DNA from: Roseovarius sp. W115
Lineage (GTDB): Bacteria > Pseudomonadota > Alphaproteobacteria > Rhodobacterales > Rhodobacteraceae
Assembly (NCBI RefSeq): GCF_032842945.2
Contig: NZ_CP146606.1
Coordinates: 1,988,501-2,052,500 of the forward strand
Reading direction: 5' to 3'
Length of the DNA: 64,000 nt
The position numbers and the translations under genes were made by a program. Position 1 is the stretch's first letter. Each line of letters begins with the position of its first letter. Below the pieces are notes generated by a model, which was given only the letters and a program-made list of their open reading frames with translations, searched no databases and was not told the DNA's origin. Shown piece after piece: positions 33,794 to 44,111 of this stretch.

Positions 33794-34782
33794 AGCCCTA
33801 ACTTTGCCAGCAAAGCATCAACAGGTTTCCAGTCCTCCAGTTCAAGGCGAACCGGCAGAGTTAAGACCTTGGTGCGAAACTCCGCCGGAAGGCGCACGGC
33901 GTCTTTCTCGGTTGTCACAAGCTGTGCGCCGAGAAGGGATGCCTCATTTTCGAGCCGTGTCATCAAGGCGGGTGTTAGTGGCTGATGATCTTCCAACGCT
34001 TCGCTGCGCACGAGTTCGACACCCAGCCAGCGCAGGGTTGCAAAGAATTTCTCCGGATGCCCGATGCCAGCGAAGGCCAATGCCCGCGTCCCGGACCAGT
34101 CCATGCCGGTCTGTAAAGGTTCCAAGTGACCGCGGCAGCGCGGAAGGGTGATCCTAGCGCCCCAACCTTGGTTAAACTGCACCTGTGCCGCCTTGGGGCC
34201 GATGCTTAGCACTAAATCGGCGCGGTCAAGCCCGGCCTCAACGGGTTCGCGCAGCGGCCCGGCGGGCAGACACATCCCATTACCAAACCCTTTGACCGCA
34301 TCAACAACAATGATCGATAGATCGCGTGCGACAGACGGATTCTGATGCCCGTCATCCATGAGGATGACATCAGGGTCTGATCCGGCGGCTGCTTTCGCGG
34401 CGGCTGCCCGATCTTTAGCAACCCATACACGCGTAAACGCCGCGATGAGCAAAGGTTCATCGCCGACTTCGCCCGCGCTATGTTTGCGCTCGTCGACTTC
34501 GATGGGTCCGGCCAAACTGCCGCCATGACCGCGCGAGATTACCGCCACTGTGTGACCCCGGGATTGCAAGTGCTGCACCAAGGCAATCACTGTGGGCGTC
34601 TTGCCCGTTCCTCCGGCGTTTATATTGCCAATGCAGATCAACGGCATGGGGGCTTTGTAATCGGCTTTTTGGGTCAAGCGCCGTGCGGTCGCAGCTCCGT
34701 AAATCCAGCCCAGAGGTGCAAGCATGCGCGCGCGGATCCCCGGGCGTGCCGGTGGGCGATCCCAGAACGACAGGCTCCGCAT
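33790..34782 (-). CDS. lpxK: Tetraacyldisaccharide 4'-kinase
   Basis: A 330-residue kinase that phosphorylates lipid A disaccharide precursor at the 4' position at the inner membrane. The Walker A is [12 protein letters not shown], followed by VISRGHGG and DGHQNPSV, hallmark LpxK blocks. ATG 34782 ([10 protein letters not shown]) is correct because it overlaps the waaA stop as TGATG. The stop overlaps the convergent CoA-transferase stop. Confidence 0.95.
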   Translation of the reverse strand: MRSLSFWDRPPARPGIRARMLAPLGWIYGAATARRLTQKADYKAPMPLICIGNINAGGTGKTPTVIALVQHLQSRGHTVAVISRGHGGSLAGPIEVDERKHSAGEVGDEPLLIAAFTRVWVAKDRAAAAKAAAGSDPDVILMDDGHQNPSVARDLSIIVVDAVKGFGNGMCLPAGPLREPVEAGLDRADLVLSIGPKAAQVQFNQGWGARITLPRCRGHLEPLQTGMDWSGTRALAFAGIGHPEKFFATLRWLGVELVRSEALEDHQPLTPALMTRLENEASLLGAQLVTTEKDAVRLPAEFRTKVLTLPVRLELEDWKPVDALLAKLGL

Positions 34783-36002
34783 CACTCTGCCCCGACCCGA
34801 TCCAGCAGATCGTGAATTTTGTCCGCAATCTTGTCGATCAATGCCGCACTTCGCGATGCCACGTCCCAAGCAGCATGGGCCATGGCCGCCGATTGATCCG
34901 GTGGAATGAGACGCTTGACGGCTGTGGCGAGCGTCTCAGCATCTCGCACAATCCGTGCGCCGCCCGCTTCTGCAAACCGGGCATAAGCTTCGAGATGATC
35001 CTCGATATGAGGTCCATAAAGGATCGCACTTCCGTGTGCTGCCGGTTGATTGGGGTCAGATCCCGGCGCCTTGCTGTCAAGAGATTGACCCATGAAACTG
35101 ATCGGAGCGAGGCGATACCACAGACCCATTTCCCCGCCCGTATCAGCCAGAACAACCTGCGTTGTTTCTTCTGGGAATTCACCGGACGACCACTCGATAA
35201 ACCTCAACCCGCTTTCTTCGAGGGATGCCTTGTATGCCGCCGTTTCTTCCAAATTTGCGGGCACAACAATGAGCATGGCGCGGTGTGACAGTTTGGTGAT
35301 TTCACGATGCGCTTTCAGAACTGTCTCAAATTCACTATGCGCGCTTTCCGCAGCGAGCCAAACGGGTCGCCCCAGCATGACCGAAGCAAGTTCCTCTCGG
35401 TCGCTTTCATTGTATGGCAGGGCGACCGATCCATCCAGAAACGGGCCGCTCACAGACATGTTCCTGTTCCAGACGCCGATACGTTTGAGATAAAGACTGG
35501 TTGGCTCGTCGCGGGTCATAACGAAGTCAAACGATTTCAAAATCGAACGTGGCAAGTCGGGAAACCAGCGCCATGCCGTGCGGGCCAGCAGAGGTTCTGC
35601 TGCATCCACAAGGCCCATAGGAACTTGCGCTTCTGCGGCTTGGTTGAGAATGGCCGGTTTCAAATCGCCGCCGGTCCAGAGCGCAAGATCGGGGCGCCAA
35701 TGCGTCATAAATGTCTCTGCCGAAGCGACCGTATCATCGGGAAGAACTTCTACAATAACCTGATCGGCAAATGGCACATCAATTGCTCCAATCCCTTGGG
35801 CTTTCGTCAATAGAAGGGTCAGGTCCGGGCGTAGCGCTATGATCCGTTCGTGAAGCTCCACCAAAGCGCTGGCATGCGCAGGCTCAACCGCATGGGCCCA
35901 GACCAAAGTCCCCTTGGGGCGCTGCGTCTGGGGCTTGTAGCTCGCACCGGTACCGCCACGCGCATAGGCCAGATATGCCGATAGGCTTAGCGAACGCGCC
36001 AT
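34782..36002 (-). CDS. waaA: 3-deoxy-D-manno-octulosonic acid transferase
   Basis: About 406 residues. It attaches Kdo to lipid IVA. The GT30 domain is seen in [22 protein letters not shown], then [15 protein letters not shown], and the C-terminal glycosyltransferase half with [15 protein letters not shown] and [13 protein letters not shown] 36002 ([17 protein letters not shown]) is chosen as it matches WaaA starts; an upstream extension to 36161 has no similarity. It is coupled to lpxK, the normal roseobacter arrangement. Confidence 0.93.
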   Translation of the reverse strand: MARSLSLSAYLAYARGGTGASYKPQTQRPKGTLVWAHAVEPAHASALVELHERIIALRPDLTLLLTKAQGIGAIDVPFADQVIVEVLPDDTVASAETFMTHWRPDLALWTGGDLKPAILNQAAEAQVPMGLVDAAEPLLARTAWRWFPDLPRSILKSFDFVMTRDEPTSLYLKRIGVWNRNMSVSGPFLDGSVALPYNESDREELASVMLGRPVWLAAESAHSEFETVLKAHREITKLSHRAMLIVVPANLEETAAYKASLEESGLRFIEWSSGEFPEETTQVVLADTGGEMGLWYRLAPISFMGQSLDSKAPGSDPNQPAAHGSAILYGPHIEDHLEAYARFAEAGGARIVRDAETLATAVKRLIPPDQSAAMAHAAWDVASRSAALIDKIADKIHDLLDRVGAE

Positions 36003-36231
36003 GAACAGGGTGCTCCAATTCGGGTTTGGTGAAGCCGTGGTTTGCTTTCGATTTTGGCCTGGGCAAAAAGGTGTCGATAGCAGAATGCAGACACGGGTGT
36101 TATCCGATATTTCATCTTGGTAAATCTGCGCGCAGCCTATTGCTTTGCAGGATCGCGTCAAGAGAACTCACCGGCTTGACCTATCTGGAAATTCGCGCCA
36201 ACCAGAGCGAACGTCAAACGGAGCGGTATAA

Positions 36232-36969
36232 ATGTCCAAGCCTTTTCTCGTACTGCAGCTGCGCCCTGAGACCGAAGCCTCGGACGATGAGTTTTCGGCG
36301 ATCATGTCCAAGGGCGGTTTGACCGAGGATCGGTTGAAACGCATACGGCTGGATCAGGAGAACCTGCCAGAGGGTTTGTCCCTTGACCAGATTGCAGGTG
36401 TGATTGTCGGTGGTGGACCCGGGTGCGTGAGTGACAGACCAGAGGAGAAATCCGAGGTCGAAGCGCGGATTGAAGCGCAGGTTATGTCGTTGATGCCGCA
36501 GATCACCGAGCGTGATTTCCCATTCCTTGGATGCTGCTATGGCATTGGAATCCTTGGACAACATCTAGGGGGCGATGTGAGCAAACGCGCCTATGGCGAG
36601 CCGGTGGGCACGTCCGCCTGTGAAGTCACGGCAGAGGGTAAGGACGACGCGCTTCTGGATGGTGTGCCGACGGCGTTTGATGCATTCGTGGGCCACAAGG
36701 AGGCGCTGCAAAGCCTGCCGGACGGGTGCACACATCTGGTGCGCTCCGAGGTCTGCCCCTACCAGATGGTGCGCCATGGAAAGAATGTCTATGCAACGCA
36801 GTTCCATCCGGAGGCGGACGCACCGGGGTTTGAAACACGGATCAACATTTACAAGACTCGGGGATATTTCGCCCCGGAGGCCGCCGAAGACATCATTGCC
36901 ATGTGCCGCGCGGCGGACGTGTTTGCGCCGGAGATGGTCTTGCGGAATTTTGTCCGGCGTTACGGCTGA
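36232..36969 (+). CDS. Class I glutamine amidotransferase
   Basis: A 245-residue GuaA-like amidotransferase. The catalytic triad is complete: Cys102 in GCCYGIG, His192 and Glu194 in ATQFHPEAD. There is no synthetase domain, so it is a stand-alone member of the type annotated as glutamine amidotransferase or GMP synthase-like. The native substrate may be a gamma-glutamyl compound (compare PuuD) but this is only a possibility. Divergent from waaA with a 229-base spacer. Confidence 0.88.
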   Translation: MSKPFLVLQLRPETEASDDEFSAIMSKGGLTEDRLKRIRLDQENLPEGLSLDQIAGVIVGGGPGCVSDRPEEKSEVEARIEAQVMSLMPQITERDFPFLGCCYGIGILGQHLGGDVSKRAYGEPVGTSACEVTAEGKDDALLDGVPTAFDAFVGHKEALQSLPDGCTHLVRSEVCPYQMVRHGKNVYATQFHPEADAPGFETRINIYKTRGYFAPEAAEDIIAMCRAADVFAPEMVLRNFVRRYG

Positions 36970-37457
36970 CGCGGCTCAAAGGGTAACACCCTTAAAAACA
37001 AGGATTCCGAACGTCGGTATTGCGTCGGTGCGAGGTCGGTAGAGCCGTCAGCTTAATGCGCCGCGCATCGCGCAACCCCACAAGATGTGGTCTTTGTTAA
37101 CGATGGGTTAAGTTCCGGCCTCAGAGGCCTCGCGGGCGCTGTTTGACCCATACGACGTGAGGAAGAAGCATTTGGGGTGTGTCTTGAAAAGACAACTTTT
37201 GGTCTGGGCGAACGGTGAGGCTGTGAGCAAAAGTCTGCTCTGAGCCCGTTTCTACAAATGCTGCACCCAGTTCAAACGGCTGCTTTAGTAGTTTCGCGAG
37301 GATCAACCGTCCAACACATAGCCAGATTTTGCGATGGACGATTACGTTATTGATCGGAATTGAACTCAGGAATCTTGACCTGCCCCCCGCGAGGAAAGCA
37401 GCGATAAAGAGGATGACAGCATCCATCTGGCTTTGGGGTCAGCAGTTTCGTCTTCTT
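36970..37457. other. 488-base region without a supported gene
   Basis: A weak 101-codon frame exists on the minus strand (37121-37426), beginning with a hydrophobic stretch, but I recognise no family in it and see no good ribosome-binding site. Near 36977 there is a short hairpin AAGGGT-AAC-ACCCTT. Otherwise nothing. Confidence 0.4.
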
Positions 37458-38435
37458 CTAGGAAACTTGGTCTGATACAAGATTTTGCGCAAAACAGAAC
37501 AGCGTCAGTATTTCAAGTGCAACTGTGCCGGCCAAAAAGGCCGTCATGCCCCCCAAGTCATGCGGCGGCGAAACGGTGTTGATGTCAGCACCTACTAAGT
37601 TTAACCCGCTCAAGGCTCGTAGGAAATCCAACCCTTCCCTCGCGGTGGCCCCACCCCAGGTTGTTGTGCAAACGCCGGGCGCACAGGACGGGTCAAAAAA
37701 GTCCATGTCAAAGCAAAGGTAAACCGGGCGATCCTGTAGTTGCGCCTTTAGCCTGGTTGCCGTTACATCCAGACCGTCTCTGAACATCTCAGCCCCGTCT
37801 ATGAGCTCGTAGCCGATTGACCTTGTGTGATCAAAAACCGTGCCATCTGCCACCGGGCCGCGCGCACCGACATGGATAGAAGCCTCGACGTCGATCAACC
37901 CTTCTTCCGCTGCACGGGTAAACGTTGTGGCGACGTTGAACCGCAAGTAATCGCGATTGCCATCCCCTGCATACGTGTCAGTGTGGGCATCAATGTGCAG
38001 AACGGCGAGGTCGGGATAGCTCTTGTGAGCGGCCCGAAGAAGCGGAAGTGTGATATTGCCATCGCCACCGAAGGCCAACATGGCAGCATCGGCGCCAAAA
38101 ATGGCTGATGCCGCTTCCTCGATCTCGTGAAAACTGTCTTCAATGACGCTTGGCGTGGTGTCAGCGTCTCCGCAATCAATCACGTTCAGAAGGGTCAGCG
38201 GGTTGAAGGTGCTGAATGGCGGCTGGTAAGGGCGTACCAGCAAGGAATGCTCGCGAATAGAGGCCGGGCCGGTGCGCGATCCGATCCGTGTGGGATGCAA
38301 ACCACCGTCATAGGGAACGCCCAGAATAGCGGCCTTGGCAATTGTCAGATCTGTAGAGTATGGCACGTTCATGAACGTGGCTGGCCCGACAAAGGGGCCG
38401 GTCTTTTGTGGTTCGACAATGCCAATTTTGGCCAT
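37458..38435 (-). CDS. Ureohydrolase (agmatinase/arginase superfamily) lacking one metal-ligand His
   Basis: A 325-residue protein of the arginase/agmatinase/formimidoylglutamase superfamily. DAHTDTY (149-155) and FDMDFFDP (242-249) keep their Mn-binding Asp and His residues. The first motif, normally GGDHS, reads GGDGN at 123-127, so the His ligand is replaced by Gly. The loop usually PGTGTPxxGG reads PGVCTTTWGG. These changes argue for an altered metal site or a new substrate; agmatinase activity should not be assumed. Downstream gene context is uninformative. Confidence 0.82.
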   Translation of the reverse strand: MAKIGIVEPQKTGPFVGPATFMNVPYSTDLTIAKAAILGVPYDGGLHPTRIGSRTGPASIREHSLLVRPYQPPFSTFNPLTLLNVIDCGDADTTPSVIEDSFHEIEEAASAIFGADAAMLAFGGDGNITLPLLRAAHKSYPDLAVLHIDAHTDTYAGDGNRDYLRFNVATTFTRAAEEGLIDVEASIHVGARGPVADGTVFDHTRSIGYELIDGAEMFRDGLDVTATRLKAQLQDRPVYLCFDMDFFDPSCAPGVCTTTWGGATAREGLDFLRALSGLNLVGADINTVSPPHDLGGMTAFLAGTVALEILTLFCFAQNLVSDQVS

Positions 38436-38830
38436 GACCTGCTCCTAAGGCAACAATGGGCATAAATACGTGATATCTGCCCGTTATTGTGCGGTTAACT
38501 GACGATCGTGTCCAGATCGCGGTTCGGAATGTGTGAACGGTCGCTGGCATGCCGATCCCCGTCGGTGACCACTTGAATTTTCAGATTGTCCAGGCTGCCG
38601 GAACCGCGATCGCGCAACTCATCCGGAAACAGATCTGCCGCAGCAAAGTTGATCGATCTCATGCCCTGGCCCATAAAGACTTCAACCTGTCGTAACTTCA
38701 AGACAATCTATTCCGGCTTCGGTCGCTTACTCGCCATTCTCAGCCCTCCGTTTCCCAAACATAGCAGCGGACCAGATCAAAAAGGGGGCTTATCAAAGGA
38801 CTGAATGCGGTTTCATTGGATGATCACAGC
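38436..38830. other. 395-base region without a supported gene
   Basis: A 68-codon minus-strand frame (38495-38701, ending DRSHIPNRDLDTIVS) could be a fragment, but I recognise nothing. The region is otherwise the downstream end of the catabolic operon and the upstream of the ureohydrolase gene. Confidence 0.4.
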
Positions 38831-39433
38831 TTACCCCTTATCTGGGCGCACTGTTTGATCATGCCCCAGTTCTTCCATGTCCTGGTACCGATCGCCGATG
38901 CGATGATGGGGGCGGCCGCCGGTCGCGACGCCGATTGCAATCAAAACCTCATCCGGCCCCGGCGCGTCGGGAATGTTGAACTCGACCGTCAGGAAATGCG
39001 ACCGGGTGCCGCCTTGAGTGATATGTTTGAGCGGCATGGTGATGGAGTTGCCCGGACCACCGCGTTTGTTTGAAAACGGGATGAATTCACTGCTTTGGAC
39101 GGCATCGCGTAGAAAGTTGCCAAACCGCAGGGTGTGGATAAGGGCCGAGCCGTGCTCGATCTCGCCATTCACGCCGACAATGGCCGATTTGCCAAAGGCC
39201 TGGACCCGGTCGCCCCCGCCCACCAAGGGCATCAGGCGGGTCACCATTTCCTGGCCCAGTATGGGGGCGAAGGCGTGGATCTCTGGGCGCAGATCCTCGA
39301 CAAACCGGCCCGACCATGGGTTCTTGAGAACCGCGGCGATCGCGGCCATTCGAAGGGGCGGATTGGCGGGCTTGTGCCCTTCGATCAGGGTGTCTTCTAT
39401 GAAGGTGACATATTTACGGATTTCGGGTGTCAT
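38831..39433 (-). CDS. AA_synth (DUF1185) family protein
   Basis: About 200 residues. The pattern RKYVTFIEDTLIEG at the start, IAAVLKNPWSGRFVEDL, GKSAIVGVNGEIEHGSALIHTLRFG and FSNKRGGPGNSITMPLKH matches the 'amino acid synthesis' family PF06684. Its biochemical role is not established. ATG 39433 is chosen because AGGA lies before it and the upstream gene ends at 39453; a longer frame to 39622 overlaps that gene. It is the last gene of the flavin-monooxygenase operon. Confidence 0.85.
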   Translation of the reverse strand: MTPEIRKYVTFIEDTLIEGHKPANPPLRMAAIAAVLKNPWSGRFVEDLRPEIHAFAPILGQEMVTRLMPLVGGGDRVQAFGKSAIVGVNGEIEHGSALIHTLRFGNFLRDAVQSSEFIPFSNKRGGPGNSITMPLKHITQGGTRSHFLTVEFNIPDAPGPDEVLIAIGVATGGRPHHRIGDRYQDMEELGHDQTVRPDKG

Positions 39434-39452
39434 TTGGATTTTGGATCCTGGT

Positions 39453-40244
39453 TCAAGCGCCGCAATGTTCGGCAAGGAAGGGGTCAATGAGCGCTGCGAT
39501 CTGTTCCGGGGCCTCCAGCAGCACTGAGTGTTTGAGACGCGGCAGGATGTGAAGCTGTGATCCTGCAATCTGGGAATGGATAAATTCGGACATGCGTGGA
39601 TTGGACCCGATGTCGTTTTCACCGGTCATGATGAGGGTGGGCGCGGTCACCCGGTACAGGTGGTCACCCAGATCGCTGCCTGCCAGCACGCGGTAGGCGG
39701 CGACATAGCATTCGGGATCGTTCTGCAACGATTTTTGCCGGCGCGCCTCAAGCACTTCGGGATGGGCCACAACGAACTCTGGCGTGAACCAGCGGTCGAC
39801 CGCGTTGGCCAGATGGCGAGTGGCCCCTTCACGCGCCAGGGTTTCGGCCCGTTCATTGACGCGGATCTGCTCTTGTGGTGTGCGCCCGGCGACGGTTGAG
39901 ATCAGCGTCAGGCATTGCACCCGTTCGGGATGGTCGAGAGCAATGGCCTGGGCCACCAACCCGCCCAGTGAAAACCCCACGACCGACACGCATTCCACGC
40001 CCAGATGATCGAGCAGGGCCACTGCGTCGCCGCTGAGATCTTGCAGCGTGTATGGCCCCGGCGTGCGGCGCGATTGTCCGTGCCCGCGCTGATCATAGCG
40101 AAGATAGCGACGCCCCGGGCACAGATTTCGCAGCACGCCATCCCAGCTTTCGAGATCTGCGCCGACACCGTGTACAAATAGCACCGGTGCGCCCTCACCC
40201 TCATCGCGATAGTTCAGAGCAACCGACCCGCTGAGTTCATACAT
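39453..40244 (-). CDS. Alpha/beta hydrolase
   Basis: About 263 residues; the oxyanion region is FVHGVGADLESWD, the nucleophile elbow VGFSLGG (Ser), the acid ENDIG and the late His in RLKHSVLLEAPEQ. It is similar in form to 3-oxoadipate enol-lactonase (PcaD) and RutD. It overlaps the ABC ATPase stop. In this operon it probably hydrolyses an ester, lactone or carbamate product of the monooxygenase. Confidence 0.88.
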   Translation of the reverse strand: MYELSGSVALNYRDEGEGAPVLFVHGVGADLESWDGVLRNLCPGRRYLRYDQRGHGQSRRTPGPYTLQDLSGDAVALLDHLGVECVSVVGFSLGGLVAQAIALDHPERVQCLTLISTVAGRTPQEQIRVNERAETLAREGATRHLANAVDRWFTPEFVVAHPEVLEARRQKSLQNDPECYVAAYRVLAGSDLGDHLYRVTAPTLIMTGENDIGSNPRMSEFIHSQIAGSQLHILPRLKHSVLLEAPEQIAALIDPFLAEHCGA

Positions 40245-41313
40245 CCGCCAGGATCCTCGCATCCTGCGAGCGGAAACTCAGCGTCGCCTGGGCCCCGATT
40301 TCAAGCGCAGTGGCCTCAGCCTGAGCGGCCTGTTCCAGCGCGATGATTTCGGTGCCGTCCTCCAGTGCAATCACTGCTTTGCGTGACTGGCCCAGATAGA
40401 TCAGCTCTTTGACAGTGCCGCTCAGCATGTTGTCATCACCGGCCACGGTCGCGTCACCCACGACATGCAAACGTTCCGGGCGCACAGCAAGAACAGCGCC
40501 CGATCCTTCGGGCAAGTCGCGGCTCAGCTGTCCCCGCAGCCCACGAACGGCCCCTGTTTTGCCTGTGATCTGTTCGACAGAACCGGCGATAAAATTGGTT
40601 TGGCCAATGAAATCGGCAACGAATTTGGTATCCGGTGCTTCATACAGGTCTCGGGGGCTGCCGATCTGCTCGATGCGGCCGTCATTGAATACGGCGATCC
40701 GGTCGGACATGACCAATGCCTCTTCCTGGTCATGGGTGACATACAGAACAGTCGCGCCCAGATTCTTGTGCAGGTGCATGATCTCGATCTGCATGTGTTC
40801 GCGCAGCTTCTTGTCCAACGCACCCAATGGTTCGTCCATCAGCAAGAGGCTTGGCTTGAACACCATTGCACGGGCCAGAGCGACACGCTGTTGCTGGCCC
40901 CCCGACAGTTCCTTGGGCAGACGCAGCCCCATTCCGGCCAGCCCCACCATTTCAAGCGCTTCGTCCACGCGCCGCCGCCTGTCGGCCTTGGGCACGCCAC
41001 GCATTTCGAGGGGGAAGGCCACGTTTTGGGCCACGGACATATGCGGGAACAGAGCGTAGTGCTGAAACACCATTCCGATATCACGTTTCCAGACCGGAAT
41101 CGGATCAAGCGGCTTGCCCTGAAGGTGGATATGCCCCTCGGTCGGTTCGGTGAACCCGGCCACCATCATCAATGTCGTGGTCTTGCCCGACCCCGACGGA
41201 CCAAGAAATGTCACGAATTCGCCCGGAGCAACGTCAAGGTTGATGTCCTTGGCGGCATCAACGGGACCATAGGCCTTGCCGATATCGGACAGTTTCAAGA
41301 TCGGTTCAGTCAT
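40237..41313 (-). CDS. ABC transporter ATP-binding protein, PotA-like
   Basis: About 358 residues: Walker A GPSGSGKTT, signature LSGGQQQRVALARA, Walker B LLLMDEPLGALD, H-loop YVTHDQEEAL, and a C-terminal TOBE regulatory domain (about 275-355) as in PotA/FbpC ATPases. ATG 41313 (MTEPILKL) fits the family; 41367 would overlap the upstream permease. It drives the importer formed by the next three genes upstream. Confidence 0.92.
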   Translation of the reverse strand: MTEPILKLSDIGKAYGPVDAAKDINLDVAPGEFVTFLGPSGSGKTTTLMMVAGFTEPTEGHIHLQGKPLDPIPVWKRDIGMVFQHYALFPHMSVAQNVAFPLEMRGVPKADRRRRVDEALEMVGLAGMGLRLPKELSGGQQQRVALARAMVFKPSLLLMDEPLGALDKKLREHMQIEIMHLHKNLGATVLYVTHDQEEALVMSDRIAVFNDGRIEQIGSPRDLYEAPDTKFVADFIGQTNFIAGSVEQITGKTGAVRGLRGQLSRDLPEGSGAVLAVRPERLHVVGDATVAGDDNMLSGTVKELIYLGQSRKAVIALEDGTEIIALEQAAQAEATALEIGAQATLSFRSQDARILADV

Positions 41314-41323
41314 CGCGGGATCC

Positions 41324-42130
41324 TTACAATCCGGGCGCCCGGCCTGAACGGCGGCGTGCCAATCCATCCATCAGCAGGGCGAAAAGTGAAAAGAGGAACA
41401 GGACAGTGGCTATCGCGGCAATGGTCGGGTCGGTGTCACCCTTGATATTCGACCACATCTGCACAGTCACAGGCCGCACCCGGGGGGTAGACAGGAACAG
41501 TGACACGATCAGTTCATCAAACGAGATCACCATTGCAAAAAGCATGCCCGACATAACCGCCGGTGATATCAGTGGCAGGGTGATGCGGCGGAACGCGGTC
41601 CAGGGCGGCGCACCACAATTGCTGGCGGCATCCTCCAGTCGCCGGTCAAAGACGGCCAGATTGGCGCTGACCGTGGATAGCACGAAGGGCAAGGTTAGGA
41701 TGACATGCGCGATGACGAGCCCCGACAATGTACCGTAAAGGCCCCAGATGCGGAACACGCCAAAGATTGCCGCGGCAGTGATGATCACAGGGATGATCAG
41801 CGGCGCCATCAACAGGCCGCGAATTGCCACTGCCCAGCGGCTCTCCATCCGGCTGAGTGCCAGGGCGGCCGCCGTGCCAAAGACCGTGGCCAGGATGGCC
41901 GCCGGTATCAGGATTTTGACCGAAGTCCATAATGTTCTGGTCCAGGTTGGGTTCGAAAACATCTTTTCGTACCACTGCAAAGAAAACCCGGGCGGCGGAA
42001 AAGTCAGGTACAGGGCCGAGCTGAACGAAATCACCAGTGTCACCACCAGCGGCGCCAGCATGTAGACCACCAAGAGCACGTTGATTACGCCACGCAGTCC
42101 GATCCAGAATTTCTCGGAATGGAACAGCAT
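41324..42130 (-). CDS. ABC transporter permease, PotC-like
   Basis: A 268-residue permease with about six helices. The EAA loop is EDAASNCGAPPWTAFRRITLPLISP (key residues EDAA-N-GA then LP--P). It overlaps the PotB-like stop/start by one base at 42130. This form goes with importers for polyamines, opines and betaines. Confidence 0.9.
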   Translation of the reverse strand: MLFHSEKFWIGLRGVINVLLVVYMLAPLVVTLVISFSSALYLTFPPPGFSLQWYEKMFSNPTWTRTLWTSVKILIPAAILATVFGTAAALALSRMESRWAVAIRGLLMAPLIIPVIITAAAIFGVFRIWGLYGTLSGLVIAHVILTLPFVLSTVSANLAVFDRRLEDAASNCGAPPWTAFRRITLPLISPAVMSGMLFAMVISFDELIVSLFLSTPRVRPVTVQMWSNIKGDTDPTIAAIATVLFLFSLFALLMDGLARRRSGRAPGL

Positions 42131-42954
42131 CAGATACGCCCTCCCCGGATTTTGAGCAGGGCGTTGATCAGCAGGAACAACAGGCCGGTGCCCACCAGCA
42201 GGACGATCGCCAGAGCAGAGGCCAGCGGCCAGTCGCCAAATTCGTCGATGCGTTCAAAGATCAGTTGCGCGATCATGATGTCGCCACGTCCGCCCAACAG
42301 GGCCGGGGTGATGAAATACCCAAGCGCGATGATGAACACCAGCATGGCACCGGTCAACAGCCCCGGAAGGCAAAGCGGCAGATAGACGCGAAAGAATGCG
42401 CGGATCGGCGTGGCCCCAAGATTGTTGGCCGCCCGCACAAATGATCCGTCGATCCGAGCCATCACCGAAAACAGCGGAAAGACCACAAAGGGCAAGAGCA
42501 CCTGCACCATGCCCAACAGCACGCCAAACCGATTGTAAACTAGGTCCAGCGGTTCGGCCATCATACCGACACCGATCAGAACATCATTTATGATGCCACC
42601 TCGTTGCAGGATCACAAGCCAGGCAAAACTGCGCACCAGGATCGAGGTCCAAAAGGGGATAAGCACGGAAAAGATCAGAATTTTGCGCACCCAGGGGCTG
42701 GAATGGACCATGGAATAGGCCACCGGAAACCCAATGAGTGCGCAAAGGATTGTCGTGGCACCTGCAATTGCCACCGTGTTCCACAAGACGCCCAGATAGA
42801 TCGTCTTGGAAAAGATGGTGAAATAGTTTTGCAGACCCCAGACGGGTTCAGAGACGCTGCGCTGTAACAGCCAACTGACGGGATACAGAAAGCAGATCCC
42901 AATCAGCAGCAATGCCGGCATCAGCAGCCATATGTTACGATCTTTGAAGGACAT
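42130..42954 (-). CDS. ABC transporter permease, PotB-like
   Basis: A 274-residue permease. The EAA loop reads RAANNLGATPIRAFFRVYLPLCLPG. It begins MSFKDRNIWLLMPALLLIGICFLYP with a first helix typical of PotB. It is coupled to the PotC-like gene. Confidence 0.9.
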   Translation of the reverse strand: MSFKDRNIWLLMPALLLIGICFLYPVSWLLQRSVSEPVWGLQNYFTIFSKTIYLGVLWNTVAIAGATTILCALIGFPVAYSMVHSSPWVRKILIFSVLIPFWTSILVRSFAWLVILQRGGIINDVLIGVGMMAEPLDLVYNRFGVLLGMVQVLLPFVVFPLFSVMARIDGSFVRAANNLGATPIRAFFRVYLPLCLPGLLTGAMLVFIIALGYFITPALLGGRGDIMIAQLIFERIDEFGDWPLASALAIVLLVGTGLLFLLINALLKIRGGRI

Positions 42955-42983
42955 CGCACAGCGTCTCCGGTATCGCAGTCAGA

Positions 42984-44060
42984 TCACGAAAGCTTCCATT
43001 CGGTCCAGCGTTCGGTCATCTCTGCCAGGTTGTCGCGCCAGTATTCGGCGTTGATCAGGATACCCTTGTCGGCGTTTTCCTGGGTTGTTGCCAGCCAGGG
43101 CAGAACATCGTCTTCGATCATGTCAAAGGCCGCCGGATTGCAGGGTGCATAGGCCAGCGTATTCGCCATCAGTGCCTGATTGTCGGCATCGACGGTTGCA
43201 TTCATGAAATGCTGGGCGACTTCGGCGTTTGGCGCACCTTTCGGGATCACCAGATAGTCGATCGAACGGATGTTCTGTTCCCAGGTCAGGTTCACCGGAG
43301 CGCCCTTTTTGAAGACGTCGAATGTCCGGCCGTTGAGCAAAACGCCAACACCCACCTCGCCATCGACGAACAATTGTTGTGCGGCCGAGTTGGAGGTGTA
43401 CCAGATCACGTGGTCCTTGATCGTGTCGAGCTTGGCAAAGGCCCGGTCGACATCCAGAGGATACAGATCCTCTCTGGCCACACCATCGGCCATCAGGGCA
43501 ATCTCCATCATCGGATAGACACGATCGCGCAACGCCCGCTTGCCCGGGAACTTCTCGACGTCAAAGACATCGGCCCAGTTCTGCGGAGTGTTTTCGCCCA
43601 CCACATCGGTGTTGAAGGCCACGTTGTAGGACCAGATGATACAGCCGATGCCTTTCTGGTGCACATAGGCCTGATCCAGCGGGCTGGCGTCGACAATGTC
43701 AAAATCGAGATCCTCGAACAGCTCTTCATTGGCCACGAGGAAGGTGTCGGTCACATCCACCGTATCCCAGATCGGCGCGCCGGCCTCGACCATGGTGCGC
43801 AGTTTGGATCCGTTCATCGGGCCATCTTGGATGACCGTGGCGCCGGTGGCTTCCATGAACGGGTTGCAGTATGCTGTTTCTTGGGCGGCCTGATAGCTGC
43901 CGCCCCAGCTGGCAAAGACCATCTCGCGGCCCGACAAATCGACCGCGGCGTGGGCAGACCGGGTTCCGATGCCCAGGGCCGCCACCGATGCCGAGGCATA
44001 AAGCGACGTGGTCAGGAATTTACGGCGGCTCAGTCCCGCCAATTTGGTTTGGTCAGTCAT
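42984..44060 (-). CDS. ABC transporter substrate-binding protein, PotD/spermidine-like, Tat-exported
   Basis: A 358-residue protein. The N-terminus has a twin-arginine signal SRRKFL (about 11-16) with cleavage near AHA-AV (~39). The mature protein has the extracellular-binding family 1/8 architecture with MVFASWGGSYQAAQETAY and PQNWADVFDVEKFPGKRAL. Such proteins bind polyamines, opines or related cationic/zwitterionic compounds. Its place next to the oxidative genes makes it the uptake component for the substrate of that pathway. Confidence 0.9.
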   Translation of the reverse strand: MTDQTKLAGLSRRKFLTTSLYASASVAALGIGTRSAHAAVDLSGREMVFASWGGSYQAAQETAYCNPFMEATGATVIQDGPMNGSKLRTMVEAGAPIWDTVDVTDTFLVANEELFEDLDFDIVDASPLDQAYVHQKGIGCIIWSYNVAFNTDVVGENTPQNWADVFDVEKFPGKRALRDRVYPMMEIALMADGVAREDLYPLDVDRAFAKLDTIKDHVIWYTSNSAAQQLFVDGEVGVGVLLNGRTFDVFKKGAPVNLTWEQNIRSIDYLVIPKGAPNAEVAQHFMNATVDADNQALMANTLAYAPCNPAAFDMIEDDVLPWLATTQENADKGILINAEYWRDNLAEMTERWTEWKLS

Positions 44061-44111
44061 GGTTTAGCTCCCTATTGGTTGACTGTTCTTGGGTTAGGGG
44101 ACTGGCCGCAT

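Noticed and set aside
37121..37426. 101-codon minus-strand frame before the ureohydrolase gene
   Set aside because: No recognisable family, no ribosome-binding site and position in a poorly coding region; only noted as part of the gap.
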